Positions 1-8,024 of a DNA stretch of 64,000 nucleotides are shown piece by piece (within the stretch, counting starts at the first letter, position 1; the number at the start of each line of letters is the position of its first letter). Both the position numbers and the translations under genes were made by a program. This DNA is from JAIBJN01 sp963775395. Its GTDB lineage: Bacteria > Actinomycetota > Thermoleophilia > Gaiellales > Gaiellaceae. The notes under the pieces are model-generated. The model had not been told where the DNA came from, did no database searches, and worked only from the letters and a program-made list of their open reading frames with translations. Location of the stretch: positions 69,041 through 133,040 of the forward strand of contig CAVZIX010000002.1 in assembly GCA_963775395.1 (NCBI GenBank). The letters are read 5' to 3'.

Positions 1-647
1 TCGAGGAAGACCTCCGTGGTCGCGTGGTTCATCATCGTCGCGACCGGACGGATCGACAGCCGCTCGCCCGCCGCCTTCATGTCGATGAGGAAGACGGAGA
101 TGCCGTCGCTCTTGCGCTCGACCTCCTCGAACGGCGTCGTCCGCGCGAGCAGCAGCATGAGATCGGAGTGGAGCGCGCGAGAGGTCCAGATCTTCTGGCC
201 GCGGATCACGTAGCCGCCGTCGACGCGGCGCGCGCTTGTCTGGAGGCGCGTGGTATCGGACCCGACGGTCGGCTCGGTCACCCCGAACGCCTGCAACCGG
301 AGCTCTCCGGACGCGATCCGCGGCAGGTACCGCTGCTTCTGCTCCTCGCTCCCGTGCCGGAGCAGCGTCCCCATCGTGTACATCTGCGCGTGGCACGCGG
401 CGGCGTTACCGCCCGAGGCGTTGACCTCCTCGAGGATGACGCTCGCCGCGGTGAGCCCGAGGCCGGCGCCGCCGTACTCCTCCGGGATCAGGGCGGCGAG
501 CCAGCCGTTCTCGGTGAGCGCCTGCACGAACTCCTCCGGGTACCGGTCCGGCTCGAGCGAGCGCCAGTACTCGCCCGGGAAGCGGTCGCAGAGCTCGGCG
601 ACGGCACCACGGATCTCGAGCAGCTCATCTGGCGTCGAGGTCGTCAT
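1..647 (-). CDS. acyl-CoA dehydrogenase (partial, C-terminus off the left edge)
   Basis: FAD-dependent acyl-CoA dehydrogenase, which introduces an alpha,beta double bond into an acyl-CoA and passes electrons to ETF. Only the first 215 codons are present. The N-terminal helical domain contains PEEYGGAGLG (residues 55-64). The middle domain has the family stretch FGVTEPTVGSD (121-131) and KIWTS (151-155). The catalytic Glu would lie in the missing C-terminal domain. The start is the ATG at 647, and the neighbouring gene diverges after 52 bp. Family assignment is secure; the acyl substrate cannot be told from this part. Confidence 0.9.
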   Translation of the reverse strand, partial: MTTSTPDELLEIRGAVAELCDRFPGEYWRSLEPDRYPEEFVQALTENGWLAALIPEEYGGAGLGLTAASVILEEVNASGGNAAACHAQMYTMGTLLRHGSEEQKQRYLPRIASGELRLQAFGVTEPTVGSDTTRLQTSARRVDGGYVIRGQKIWTSRALHSDLMLLLARTTPFEEVERKSDGISVFLIDMKAAGERLSIRPVATMMNHATTEVFL

Positions 648-699
648 GACGCTTGCCGGGCCACGATATCCGCGAACTGGCCAATATTCTCCGTGCTCA

Positions 700-1149
700 G
701 TGACGGAACGTGACCTCGGGGATCTGGCGCGGTCGATCGTCGACTCGAACCGCTTCATGGCGCTCGCGACTGCGGATGCGAGCGGGCGACCGTGGGCCTC
801 GCCCGTCTGGTACGCGCCGAGGGGCTACCGCGAGCTCTTCTGGGCCTCCTCGCCCGAGGCTCGGCATTCGCGGAACCTCGCGGAGCGCCCTGAGCTCGCC
901 ATCGTGATCTTCGACTCCCACGAGCCGGGCAGCTGGAAGGCGGTCTACATGTCCGCCGTCGCCGAGGAGATCCGGGACGTCGACGAAGGGATTGAGGTCT
1001 TCGCGCGCCGGTCGGTGGAACAAGGGTTGCCGGTCTGGACGCGCGACGATGTTCTTCCGCCCGCGAAGCACCGGCTCTACCGGGCGACGGTGCACGAGCA
1101 TTTCGTGCTCGACGATCACGACGAGCGGCTACCGGTCAGGCTGGAGTGA
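700..1149 (+). CDS. pyridoxamine 5'-phosphate oxidase-family (PPOX) flavin-binding protein
   Basis: Small split-barrel protein of 149 residues. The region around FMALATADASGRPWASPVW (residues 18-36) is typical of PPOX-family flavin-binding proteins, often FMN or F420 dependent in actinobacteria. I chose the GTG at 700 because homology starts there. Upstream in-frame sequence to 250 is open but antisense to the acyl-CoA dehydrogenase and looks non-coding. The gene stands alone, divergent from the dehydrogenase and convergent with the next gene across a hairpin. Cofactor and substrate are unknown. Confidence 0.8.
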   Translation: MTERDLGDLARSIVDSNRFMALATADASGRPWASPVWYAPRGYRELFWASSPEARHSRNLAERPELAIVIFDSHEPGSWKAVYMSAVAEEIRDVDEGIEVFARRSVEQGLPVWTRDDVLPPAKHRLYRATVHEHFVLDDHDERLPVRLE

Positions 1150-1150
1150 T

Positions 1151-1182
1151 GCGGGGAGCCCGCCCGCGCGTGGCTCCCCCGC
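1151..1182. terminator. inverted repeat between convergent genes
   Basis: GGGGAGCC and GGCTCCCC form a stem around an 11-nt GC-rich loop between the stops of two convergent genes. No clear U tract follows on either strand, so the terminator role is inferred from position. Confidence 0.45.
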
Positions 1183-1191
1183 AGCGACTCG

Positions 1192-1848
1192 CTATCTGAG
1201 CCAGCCGACCTTCGGCGCCGCGGCACGCGTGCGCGCCGACGTGGTCGCCGGCGGTGGGATGTCGCTCTCGAAGCGCTCGTACTTTCCCTTGCACTGCCCG
1301 CTGAAGATCACGCCCGGGTTGCGGCCGTCGGCGGACTCGCCGCCGATCTGCATGACGACCGCGCCGTTCGGCAAGAACGTGATGCGGTAATTCCCGTGGA
1401 TCTGACCCGTTCCGGTGGTCTCCTCGCCGCCCGAGCCGCCGTCGCGGACCTGGCCGGCCAGGAGGCCCTGCCAGATCTCGGCGACGCCGGCGTCCTTCGC
1501 CTGCGCCTTGACCTTCGTACGCCCGCTCTGGGCGTCCTGGATCCGGATCGTCCCGCTCTCGGTTCCGACGCCGTTTTCGACGCTGACGATCACGCGAACC
1601 GAGAACGTGACCTTGCCGGACAGCCTTGGGTCGCCGGTCGACGTCCCGGTCACCGTGACGATCTGCTCTGCGTATTCGCCATCGACCCCTTCGCAGGAGC
1701 GGGTCTTGCCCTCGACGTGCGAGAACACGACCGTCGCCATGACGCTGTCCGTGTCCGGTTGCCTCCCGCTGGCGGCGACTCCGGCCGCGACCACCCCCAA
1801 GAGCCCCAGCGCGACCATGCCGGCGAGACTGCGCCTCGCTCGAAACAT
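1192..1848 (-). CDS. secreted protein of unknown function
   Basis: A 218-residue protein with a signal peptide: MFRARRSLAG, then a hydrophobic run ending near AAGVAASG (residues 20-27). The mature part is beta-rich and mentions no family I recognise. It contains paired cysteines (CEGVDG and SGQCKG) that may form a disulfide in an exported domain. The start ATG at 1848 has AAGGGAG a few bases upstream; open frame continues further upstream but lacks coding character. The C-terminal 25 residues are low-complexity (Ala, Thr, Arg). Function unknown. Confidence 0.65.
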   Translation of the reverse strand: MFRARRSLAGMVALGLLGVVAAGVAASGRQPDTDSVMATVVFSHVEGKTRSCEGVDGEYAEQIVTVTGTSTGDPRLSGKVTFSVRVIVSVENGVGTESGTIRIQDAQSGRTKVKAQAKDAGVAEIWQGLLAGQVRDGGSGGEETTGTGQIHGNYRITFLPNGAVVMQIGGESADGRNPGVIFSGQCKGKYERFESDIPPPATTSARTRAAAPKVGWLR

Positions 1849-1883
1849 CGCTGCTCCCTTCTCTCGAGGACGGTCAGCTGATC

Positions 1884-2357
1884 CTACGACGACATGGCCG
1901 CCGCGACCGCCTGCTCCTGGAGCCAGCTGAGGTAGGCGAAGACCGAGAGCTCGAAGGCCTGCGGGTGCTCGGGGTCGATGTCCTGGTCGTACGTCTCCTC
2001 GGAGACGTCGAGCCGCGTGCCCAGCGCGAGGCGGAGATCCGTCAGGGCCCGGAGCCACGCATCCAGTTGCTCGGGGCTCAGGCGCTCGCCGCCGGCAGTC
2101 TCGGCGAGCACCTGCAACGCCTCGCGGCGTCCGGCGAGAAGCTCGTCGTGCATGAGGCGGCGAAACTCGTCCTCGCTCTCCTCGTCGTGCTCGTACGCGG
2201 GCGGGAAGAGGCGGCGGAGGCCTGTGTCCGTGGGGTCGGCCTCGATCAGCGCCGCGAGTTCTGCGGGAAGCGAGGCGAGCAGCTCCCGCTCGCCCTCCGA
2301 GAGCCGCAGGCGGAAGTCGCCGTCCGGCGTCCGTTCGATCGGCGAGGGGACTAGCAC
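1884..2357 (-). CDS. DUF2017 family protein
   Basis: A 157-residue acidic helical protein of the DUF2017 family, which in actinobacteria commonly follows clpS. Recognisable features are the FPPAYEHDEESEDEFRRLM stretch (about residues 50-68) and the C-terminal FAYLSWLQEQ. The GTG at 2357 lies two bases beyond the clpS stop, so translation is probably coupled to clpS. The synteny suggests a role alongside Clp-adaptor-dependent proteolysis, but no biochemical function is established for the family as far as I know. Confidence 0.8.
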   Translation of the reverse strand: MLVPSPIERTPDGDFRLRLSEGERELLASLPAELAALIEADPTDTGLRRLFPPAYEHDEESEDEFRRLMHDELLAGRREALQVLAETAGGERLSPEQLDAWLRALTDLRLALGTRLDVSEETYDQDIDPEHPQAFELSVFAYLSWLQEQAVAAAMSS

Positions 2358-2359
2358 CG

Positions 2360-2662
2360 TCAGTCCTGGCGCATCGTGGCCCAGAGGCCGTGGGAATGGA
2401 GCCGCGCGACGTCGTGCTCCGCCTTCTCGCGCGTGCCGCCCGAGACGACCGCCTTGCCCTCGTTGTGCACCTGGAGCATGAGCGTCGTCGCCTTCTCGCG
2501 GCTGTAGCCGAAGAGCTTCTGGAGCACGAAGGTCACGTAGGACATGAGGTTGATCGGGTCGTTCCAGACGATCACGATCCACGGGCGGTCGTGCTCGGGA
2601 ACGTCCTGCTGCTCCGGCTCGCCCAACTCGACCTCTGCAGGCTTGAGAGTTGCGGGGGACAC
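2360..2662 (-). CDS. clpS: ATP-dependent Clp protease adaptor ClpS
   Basis: N-end-rule adaptor that binds N-terminal bulky hydrophobic residues and hands substrates to ClpA/ClpC. The 100-residue protein has the canonical core: PWIVIVWNDPINLMSYV (residues 27-43, including the N-degron-contacting NDP segment), the helix with FGYSREKAT and the HNEGKAVV motif (about 66-73). A flexible acidic N-terminal extension precedes it. The start is the GTG at 2662. It is followed directly by DUF2017. A Clp ATPase lies about 27 kb away at 29427-32141. Confidence 0.95.
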   Translation of the reverse strand: MSPATLKPAEVELGEPEQQDVPEHDRPWIVIVWNDPINLMSYVTFVLQKLFGYSREKATTLMLQVHNEGKAVVSGGTREKAEHDVARLHSHGLWATMRQD

Positions 2663-2695
2663 GCTGTCCAGCCTGCCACACGCGCGGCGGCCGCT

Positions 2696-3090
2696 CTAGC
2701 CGACGTGCTGGAGGGGCGGGCCCACGGGCCCTGCCCGGCGCGACCGCCCCGCTGCCCTCAGGGCGCGCGCGTACGCCTCCGAGGCCGCCGAGCCGCTCGC
2801 CATGACCTCTCCCGTGGAGCGCATCTCGGGGCCCGCGCTCATCGGCGTCGGCGAAGCGGTCGGAGGGGAAGACGGCCTCCTTGGCCCAGGCCCGGCCGGC
2901 GGGGCGCGATCGGGCACGTCGAGCGCCCCCAAGGGCTCGCCGAGCATGAGCCGGCAGGCCAGGTCGACGAGCGGCAGGCCCGTCGCCTTCGCGACGAAGG
3001 GGACGGTGCGCGAGGCGCGCGGGTTCGCCTCGAGCACGTAGAGCTCCCCGCCGCGCAGCGGCAGCTGGAGGTTGAGGAGCCCTCGCGGTC
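2696..3090 (-). pseudogene. carB: carB fragment (carbamoyl-phosphate synthase large subunit), truncated and frameshifted
   Basis: A remnant of the second ATP-grasp half of CarB. Reading minus from about 3090, it encodes RGLLNLQLPL...ELYVLEANPRASRTVPFVAKATG, then KEAVFPSDRF in a second frame, then GPEMRSTGEVMASGS in a third. The coding sequence is thus broken by at least two frameshifts, near 2900 and 2842. Everything upstream of the ATP-grasp end is missing. The downstream MGS-like allosteric domain is replaced by an unrelated 16-residue tail. It abuts an argH fragment on the opposite strand, sharing about 10 bases at the junction. It cannot make a functional enzyme as read. Confidence 0.8.
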
Positions 3091-3462
3091 GTCAAGGGCC
3101 TCCCGCTCGCATACAACCGCGACCTCCAGGAGAACAAGCCGCCCGTCTTCGCCGCACGGCGGGACGTCAGGGGCGCCCTGGGCGCGCTCGCGGTGCTCGT
3201 CGACGGGCTGGAGGGCGATAACGACCGGGCTGCCGAAGCCGCCTCGGACCCGGCCCTGCTGGCAACGGACACGGCCGAGGAGCTCGTCCGCGCGGGCGTT
3301 CCCTTCCGCGATGCCTACGAGCAGGTCGCCGAGGCCGTGCGCGAGGGCCGCCTCGAGCCTCCCCACGACGCGGAGGACAGCGTGGCCGCCCGCGGCGCTC
3401 CAGGCCCGGGCGGTGTGGCGGCCGCGCTCGCCGCCGCGCGCAGCCGATTCGACAAGACTTAG
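3079..3462 (+). pseudogene. argH: argH 3' fragment (argininosuccinate lyase C-terminus)
   Basis: The frame from 3079 to the TAG at 3460-3462 encodes ALAVVKGLPLAYNRDLQENK followed by TDTAEELVRAGVPFRDAYEQV. These are the conserved C-terminal helices of argininosuccinate lyase. All of the N-terminal two thirds, including the active-site signature SSxMPxKxNP, is absent because the sequence switches at about 3079-3090 to the antisense carB fragment. The reading frame itself is intact to its stop, and lysA begins 5 bases later. This suggests the original order argH-lysA. It may be a deletion/inversion scar or an assembly join. Confidence 0.8.
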
Positions 3463-3466
3463 CCGG

Positions 3467-4666
3467 GTGCAGAGTCTCGAAGACGTTGCCGCGGCCGTCG
3501 GCACGCCCTTCTACGCCTACGACGCCGATCTCTTCCGCGAGCGGATCGCCCGCTTCCGCGCCGCGTTCGGCGAGCCGGCGCCCGAGGTCTGCTACGCGCT
3601 GAAGGCGAACGACGCCCTCGCGCTCGTCGCGGTCGCCGCGGCGGAAGGCCTCGGTGCGGACATCGTCTCGGGCGGCGAGCTGGCGAAGGCGGTGCGTGCG
3701 GGGATCCCGCCCGGGCGCATCGTCTTCTCGGGCGTCGGCAAGACGCGCCCGGAGATCGCTGCCGCGCTGCAGGCAGGCGTGCGGACGCTCAACGTCGAGT
3801 CGCTGGGTGAGCTGGAGGCGATCGCGGAGGAGGCCGCAGCCCTCGGCGTCGTCGCGCCGGTCTCGGTGCGGCTCAACCCCGACGTCGAGGCGAACACGCA
3901 CGCCTACGTCGCCACCGGCTCGGCCGCGAGCAAGTTCGGCCTCGGCCTCGAGGACGCGCGCGCGGCCTACGCGCGCGCTACGGAGCACCCCGCGCTCGAG
4001 CCCGTCGGCATCTCCTTCCACATCGGCTCGCAGCTCCTCGACTCCCGCCCGGTGCACGCGGCGGCGGAGCGGGCGGCCGAGCTCTGGAGGAAGCTCGGCG
4101 CGGACGGGATCGCGCTGCGTGACCTCGACGCGGGCGGCGGCCTCGGGATCTCCTACGACGGCGGGGAGGACGCCGACGTCGAGGCTTACGCCGCGGCGCT
4201 GTCGGCGATCGCGCGCGATCTCGGCGCGCGCCTCGTCCTCGAACCTGGTCGCTGGCTCGTCGGGCCGGTCGGGACGTTCGTCACGCGCGTTCTCTACGTG
4301 AAGGACGCTCCGGGCCGGCGCATCGCCGTCTGCGACGGCGGCATGAACGACCTCATCCGCCCGGCGCTCTACGGCGCGCGGCATCCGATCGCGCTGCTCG
4401 GCCCGGCCGAGCGCGAGCGGGGGAAGGTCGACGTCGTCGGGCCCGTCTGCGAGTCAGGAGACTTCTTCGCGCTCGGCGAGGAGCTGCCCCTTCCCGAGCC
4501 GGGCGATCTGCTCGCCGTCGGCCAGGCCGGCGCCTACTGCCGGGTGATGTCTTCGGCCTACAACGCCCGGCCCTTCTGCGCCGAGGTGCTGCGCGAGGGC
4601 GGCGGCTATCGCGTGATCCGTGAGCCGATCACGACCGACGCGCTGGCCTGGGCCGAGCGCATCTGA
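3467..4666 (+). CDS. lysA: diaminopimelate decarboxylase
   Basis: PLP enzyme of fold type III that decarboxylates meso-diaminopimelate to L-lysine, the last step of lysine synthesis. The 399-residue length is usual. The PLP lysine is K46 in YALKAND. HIGSQ (about 188-192), the glycine-rich DAGGGLG, and C-terminal CESGDFFA and GAYCRVMSSAYN motifs, which supply substrate-binding residues, are all present. The start GTG at 3467 is chosen because homology begins there, 4 bp after the argH remnant's stop. A much longer open frame upstream is antisense noise. It converges with thrC. Confidence 0.95.
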   Translation: MQSLEDVAAAVGTPFYAYDADLFRERIARFRAAFGEPAPEVCYALKANDALALVAVAAAEGLGADIVSGGELAKAVRAGIPPGRIVFSGVGKTRPEIAAALQAGVRTLNVESLGELEAIAEEAAALGVVAPVSVRLNPDVEANTHAYVATGSAASKFGLGLEDARAAYARATEHPALEPVGISFHIGSQLLDSRPVHAAAERAAELWRKLGADGIALRDLDAGGGLGISYDGGEDADVEAYAAALSAIARDLGARLVLEPGRWLVGPVGTFVTRVLYVKDAPGRRIAVCDGGMNDLIRPALYGARHPIALLGPAERERGKVDVVGPVCESGDFFALGEELPLPEPGDLLAVGQAGAYCRVMSSAYNARPFCAEVLREGGGYRVIREPITTDALAWAERI

Positions 4667-4692
4667 CGTCATGTCTCTCTTGGCCGACCGGC

Positions 4693-5913
4693 TCAGGCCG
4701 CTGCCCCCAGCTGCTCCAGCAGCGCGTCGGCGTCCGCCTCGATCTCCACGGGCTGCAGCAGCCCCGCGACCGGCTCCGGCGTCTTCAGCCCGTCACCGGT
4801 AACGAGCAGGACGACCTCGTCGTCAGGCCCGACGCGCTCGCGGCACAGCGCCTCGCGCAGCGCCCCGAGGGTAACGCCGGCCGCCGTCTCACCGAAGACG
4901 CCCGCCGATTCCGCCAGGAGACCCATGTTGGCTCCGACCTCCTCCTCGGCAACCGCGTAGATCGCCCCGCTGGACTCGCGCGCCGTGCGCGCGGCCAGGT
5001 CGCCGTCCGCGGGGCTGCCGATGGCGAGCGAGCGCGCGGTCGTGCGCGGTCGAACGGGCACGACGGGACGCTCCTGCGCAAACGCCGCGGCCACGGGCGA
5101 GCAGCCCTCCGCCTGGCCGCCGACGAGCCGCGGCGGGAACCCGTCCAGGAGCCCGAGCCCGGCCAGCTCGGCGAATCCCTTGTGCAGCTTCGAGAAGAGC
5201 GCGCCGGAGGCGATCGGCGCGACGACGACGTCCGGCGCCCGCCACCCGAGCTGCTCGGCGATCTCGTACGCGAGCGTCTTCGACCCCTCGGCGTAGTAGG
5301 CGCGCAGACCGACGTTGACGAACGCCCAGTCGAGCTCGAAGGAGAGCTCGACCGTGAGCCTCGAGCAGTCGTCGTAGGAGCCGTCGACGGCGTAGAGCGT
5401 CGCGCCGTACACGGCCGTCGCCACGAGCTTCTCGGGCTCGAGGTCGCGCGGGCAGAAGACCGCCGCCTCCAGGCCCTCCGCCGCGGCGCGGGCTGCGACG
5501 GCGTTGGCAAGGTTCCCCGTCGAGGAGCACGAGAGCGTCGTGAGGCCAAGCTCCTGCGCCTTCGCGCAGGCCACGGCGACGACGCGGTCCTTGAAGGAGT
5601 GCGTCGGGTTGGCCGTGTCGAGCTTGAGCCAGAGCTCGCGGACGCCGATTGCCTCGGCGAGCCGGGGCGCGCGGACCAGCGGTGTCAGGCCGGGGGCGAG
5701 GCGCGGCTCGGCCGGCGGGGCGACGGGAAGCAGCGGCGCGTAGCGCCAGATCGAGCTGGGCCCCGCGGCGATGCGCTCGCGGGTGGCGGTGCGCACGAGC
5801 TCGTCCCTGTCGTAGACGGGCTCGAGCGGCGCGAAGCACTTGGGGCAGACGCCGACGGCCTCGAGGGCGACCTCGGTCTCGCAGACTCGACAACGTAGGG
5901 CGGTGGCGGGCAC
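4693..5913 (-). CDS. thrC: threonine synthase
   Basis: PLP enzyme of fold type II converting O-phospho-L-homoserine to L-threonine. The 406-residue protein begins with a zinc-ribbon of four cysteines (C8, C11, C23, C26), as in the archaeal/actinobacterial form. The PLP lysine is K108 in THSFKDR. SCSSTGNLANA and a C-terminal LLVTGDGLK motif follow. The GTG at 5913 is chosen because AAAGGAGG sits 6 bases upstream; the in-frame ATG at 5946 lies inside a riboswitch. A SAM-I riboswitch occupies the leader, which is unusual for a threonine gene. It lies downstream of the his operon on the same strand. Confidence 0.93.
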   Translation of the reverse strand: MPATALRCRVCETEVALEAVGVCPKCFAPLEPVYDRDELVRTATRERIAAGPSSIWRYAPLLPVAPPAEPRLAPGLTPLVRAPRLAEAIGVRELWLKLDTANPTHSFKDRVVAVACAKAQELGLTTLSCSSTGNLANAVAARAAAEGLEAAVFCPRDLEPEKLVATAVYGATLYAVDGSYDDCSRLTVELSFELDWAFVNVGLRAYYAEGSKTLAYEIAEQLGWRAPDVVVAPIASGALFSKLHKGFAELAGLGLLDGFPPRLVGGQAEGCSPVAAAFAQERPVVPVRPRTTARSLAIGSPADGDLAARTARESSGAIYAVAEEEVGANMGLLAESAGVFGETAAGVTLGALREALCRERVGPDDEVVLLVTGDGLKTPEPVAGLLQPVEIEADADALLEQLGAAA

Positions 5914-5932
5914 TGGAATCCTCCTTTGGTCT

Positions 5933-6041
5933 CGCTCGACATCCATCGGGCCGGAGCCCGCCGGGATTGGCACCTTGCCGCTGGGGCAGGTTGCCGAGGC
6001 TTCACAGGGCCGGTTCCCTCAGCCTCTCTCGATGCGGAGCG
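5933..6041 (-). promoter_or_regulatory. SAM-I (S-box) riboswitch in the thrC leader
   Basis: The minus strand carries the conserved S-box core in order: AGAGAGG, GAGGGA, CCGGCCC, GUGAAGCC, GGCAACC and GGUGCCAAUCC. An 11-bp P1 pairs GCUCCGCAUC plus a flanking C (6031-6041) with GAUGUCGAGCG (5933-5943), with one mismatch and one wobble. P2 (GAGGC with GCCUC), P3 and a GC-rich P4 can all be drawn. The P1 3' strand ends only 5 bases before the thrC Shine-Dalgarno (5920-5927), and no terminator hairpin intervenes. Control is therefore probably translational. Confidence 0.92.
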
Positions 6042-6072
6042 GGACGCGCCCGCTTCCGGGAACGACTTTACC

Positions 6073-6630
6073 TCACGTGGACCCGGCTCGACGGGCCAGC
6101 TCCTCCTCGACCGCGGCCGGGTCGAGGCCGCGCGCTGCGAGCGCGACGTACGAGTGAAACCAGAGGTCGGCCACTTCCTCGATCACGCGCCGGTCGTCCT
6201 CGGACGCGATCGCAAGGGCGGCCTCGACGCCCTCCTCGCCGAGCTTCTGCGCGGAGGCGGCCGGCCCGCCGGCGAGGAGGCCGGCGACGTAAGAGCCCTC
6301 CGGCATCGCCTCGGCCCGCTCGCGGATCCGGCGCCAGAGCCAGGGTGCGAAGCAGGAGACTGAGCCGGTGTGGCACGCGGGGCCGTTCGGGGAGACGCGA
6401 AGCAGGAGCGCGTCGCCGTCGCAGTCGTCGCGGATCTCCTCGACGGTGAGCGTGTTGCCGGACGTCTCGCCCTTGTGCCAGAGCGCCTGCCTCGAGCGGC
6501 TGTGGAAATGGGCCTCGCCGGTCTCGCGCGTGAGCCGCTCGGCCTCCTCGTCCATCCAGGCCAGCATGAGCACGCGACCGCTCTGCGCGTCCTGGACGAT
6601 CGCCGCGCGGAGCTCACCCTGGGCGCTCAC
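6073..6630 (-). CDS. hisIE: bifunctional phosphoribosyl-AMP cyclohydrolase / phosphoribosyl-ATP pyrophosphatase
   Basis: Catalyses steps 2 and 3 of histidine synthesis. The 185-residue protein has the HisI domain first, with LMLAWMDEEA and HSRSRQALWHKGETSGN (about 45-61) and the metal-binding DDCDGDALLLRV, followed by CHTGSVSCF. The HisE helical domain follows from about 106, with AQKLGEEGVEAA and EVADLWFH. The GTG at 6630 is chosen because HisI homology starts there; more upstream frame is open but proline/arginine-rich and implausible. It is the last gene of the his run, 117 bp after hisF, and just upstream of the SAM riboswitch. Confidence 0.93.
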   Translation of the reverse strand: MSAQGELRAAIVQDAQSGRVLMLAWMDEEAERLTRETGEAHFHSRSRQALWHKGETSGNTLTVEEIRDDCDGDALLLRVSPNGPACHTGSVSCFAPWLWRRIRERAEAMPEGSYVAGLLAGGPAASAQKLGEEGVEAALAIASEDDRRVIEEVADLWFHSYVALAARGLDPAAVEEELARRAGST

Positions 6631-6747
6631 TGGACCTGTCCCTCTCGGCCGTCTCTCGGGGCCACCCCGGGCCACCACCCGCTTTGGACGCTAACGGGAA
6701 AAAGCGCTCCCACGGGATACGGAACGTGCCGAGTGTGTGTCAACGGC

Positions 6748-7491
6748 CTAGGCGGCATCGCGGAGCGGCACTCCGAGGCCGCGCAGCTCGGTGCGGAGCT
6801 CGGCCAGCCGCACGGGGTTCTCGTGGAGGATGGACGCGAGCAGCGCCGCCTGCGCGACCTCGAGCGCAGCGGCGACATGGGCGGCGGAGCCGGCGCCGCC
6901 GGAAGCGATCACGGGCACCGACACGGCGTTGGCGACCTTCCGGGTGAGCTCGAGGTCGTAGCCGTCGCGGGTTCCGTCCGTGTCGATCGACGTGAGCAGG
7001 ATCTCCCCGGCGCCGCGCTCCTCGCCCTCGCGGGCCCATTCGGCGGCGCGGCGGTCGACCGAGCGGCTGCCGGCATGCGAGCGCACCTCGCCGCCGGTCG
7101 CGTCGACGGCTAGCACGACCGCCTGCGAGCCGAGGCGCTCCGCCAGCGCCGAGAGCAGCTCGGGCTGGGCGAGCGCCGCAGAGTTGACCGCCACCTTGTC
7201 GGCGCCGGCCTCGAGTAGCGCCTCGGCATCACCCACGGCCCGCACTCCGCCGCCGACCGTGAACGGGATCGCAAGGCGCCCGGCGACGCGCCGAACGAGG
7301 CCGACGAGCGTGTCCCGCTCTTCCATCGTCGCCGCGATGTCGAGGAAGACGAGCTCGTCCGCGCCGGCCTCCGAGTAGGCCTCGCCGAGCTCGACGGGAT
7401 CGCCGACGTCGCGCAGCTCCTGGAAGCGCACGCCCTTGACCACGCGGCCGCCGGCCACGTCGAGGCATGGAATCAGGCGGGGGAGAGGCAT
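6748..7491 (-). CDS. hisF: imidazole glycerol phosphate synthase, cyclase subunit
   Basis: TIM-barrel subunit that condenses PRFAR with ammonia from HisH to give imidazole glycerol phosphate and AICAR. Both catalytic aspartates are at canonical positions: D11 (PCLDV) and D130 (VLAVDATGG). The phosphate-binding TVGGGVR (78-84) and ASGGAGS loops are intact, and the 247-residue length is normal. Its start at 7491 overlaps the end of hisH by 19 bp, as expected for a coupled heterodimer. No frameshifts. Confidence 0.97.
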   Translation of the reverse strand: MPLPRLIPCLDVAGGRVVKGVRFQELRDVGDPVELGEAYSEAGADELVFLDIAATMEERDTLVGLVRRVAGRLAIPFTVGGGVRAVGDAEALLEAGADKVAVNSAALAQPELLSALAERLGSQAVVLAVDATGGEVRSHAGSRSVDRRAAEWAREGEERGAGEILLTSIDTDGTRDGYDLELTRKVANAVSVPVIASGGAGSAAHVAAALEVAQAALLASILHENPVRLAELRTELRGLGVPLRDAA

Positions 7492-8024
7492 CGCTCCAAG
7501 AAGCGCGCCCCCGCGCGCCCGCTCTTCTCGGGGTGGAACTGGACGCCGAGGAACCCGTTGCTCTCGGCGACGGCCACGACCCCCTCCGAGGTCGCGATCG
7601 CGGCCGGTGTCTCGGCAGCAAACGAGTGCGCGAAGTAGAACTCATCGCCGCCCGGCTCGACGCGTGCCCATCCAATGCGGGGAACGCGCCCACGTTGCAG
7701 CCGCACGGCGCGTCCTGTCAGGAGGGCGAGTCCAGGGACGCCACCGTCTTCGTCCGACCATTCGAGAGCCAGCTGGAGGCCCAGGCAGATCCCGAGCGTC
7801 GGCCTGCCGGCGGCGACCCGCTCCTGGAGAGCAGCGTCGAGTCCGCGGGCGGCGAGGCCTTGCAGAGCGGAGCGCGCCGACCCGACACCGGGGAGAACGG
7901 CCAGATCGGCGCGCGCCACTTCCTCGGGGTCGCCCGTCGCGCGCGCGTCTGCGCCGAGGCGCTCGCAGGCCACCAGGACCGAGCGCACGTTGCCCGCACC
8001 GTACTCGCAGACGGCGACCCTCAC
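7473..8024 (-). CDS. hisH: imidazole glycerol phosphate synthase, glutamine amidotransferase subunit
   Basis: Class I glutaminase that supplies ammonia to HisF. The catalytic triad is visible: C80 in GICLGLQ, H164 and E166 in FHPEKSG. The N-terminal VAVCEYGAGNVRSV and oxyanion PGVGSA stretch are also typical. The 183-residue length is slightly short for the family. The start is the GTG at 8024, overlapping the TGA of the hisC-hisB gene by 4 bases (GTGA), so translation is coupled. It runs into hisF by 19 bp. Confidence 0.95.
   Translation of the reverse strand: MRVAVCEYGAGNVRSVLVACERLGADARATGDPEEVARADLAVLPGVGSARSALQGLAARGLDAALQERVAAGRPTLGICLGLQLALEWSDEDGGVPGLALLTGRAVRLQRGRVPRIGWARVEPGGDEFYFAHSFAAETPAAIATSEGVVAVAESNGFLGVQFHPEKSGRAGARFLERCLSPA

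Noticed and set aside
3167..4384. 405-codon open frame on the minus strand over argH/lysA
   Set aside because: Antisense to lysA, with Arg/Asp/Gly-rich sequence and no family signature.
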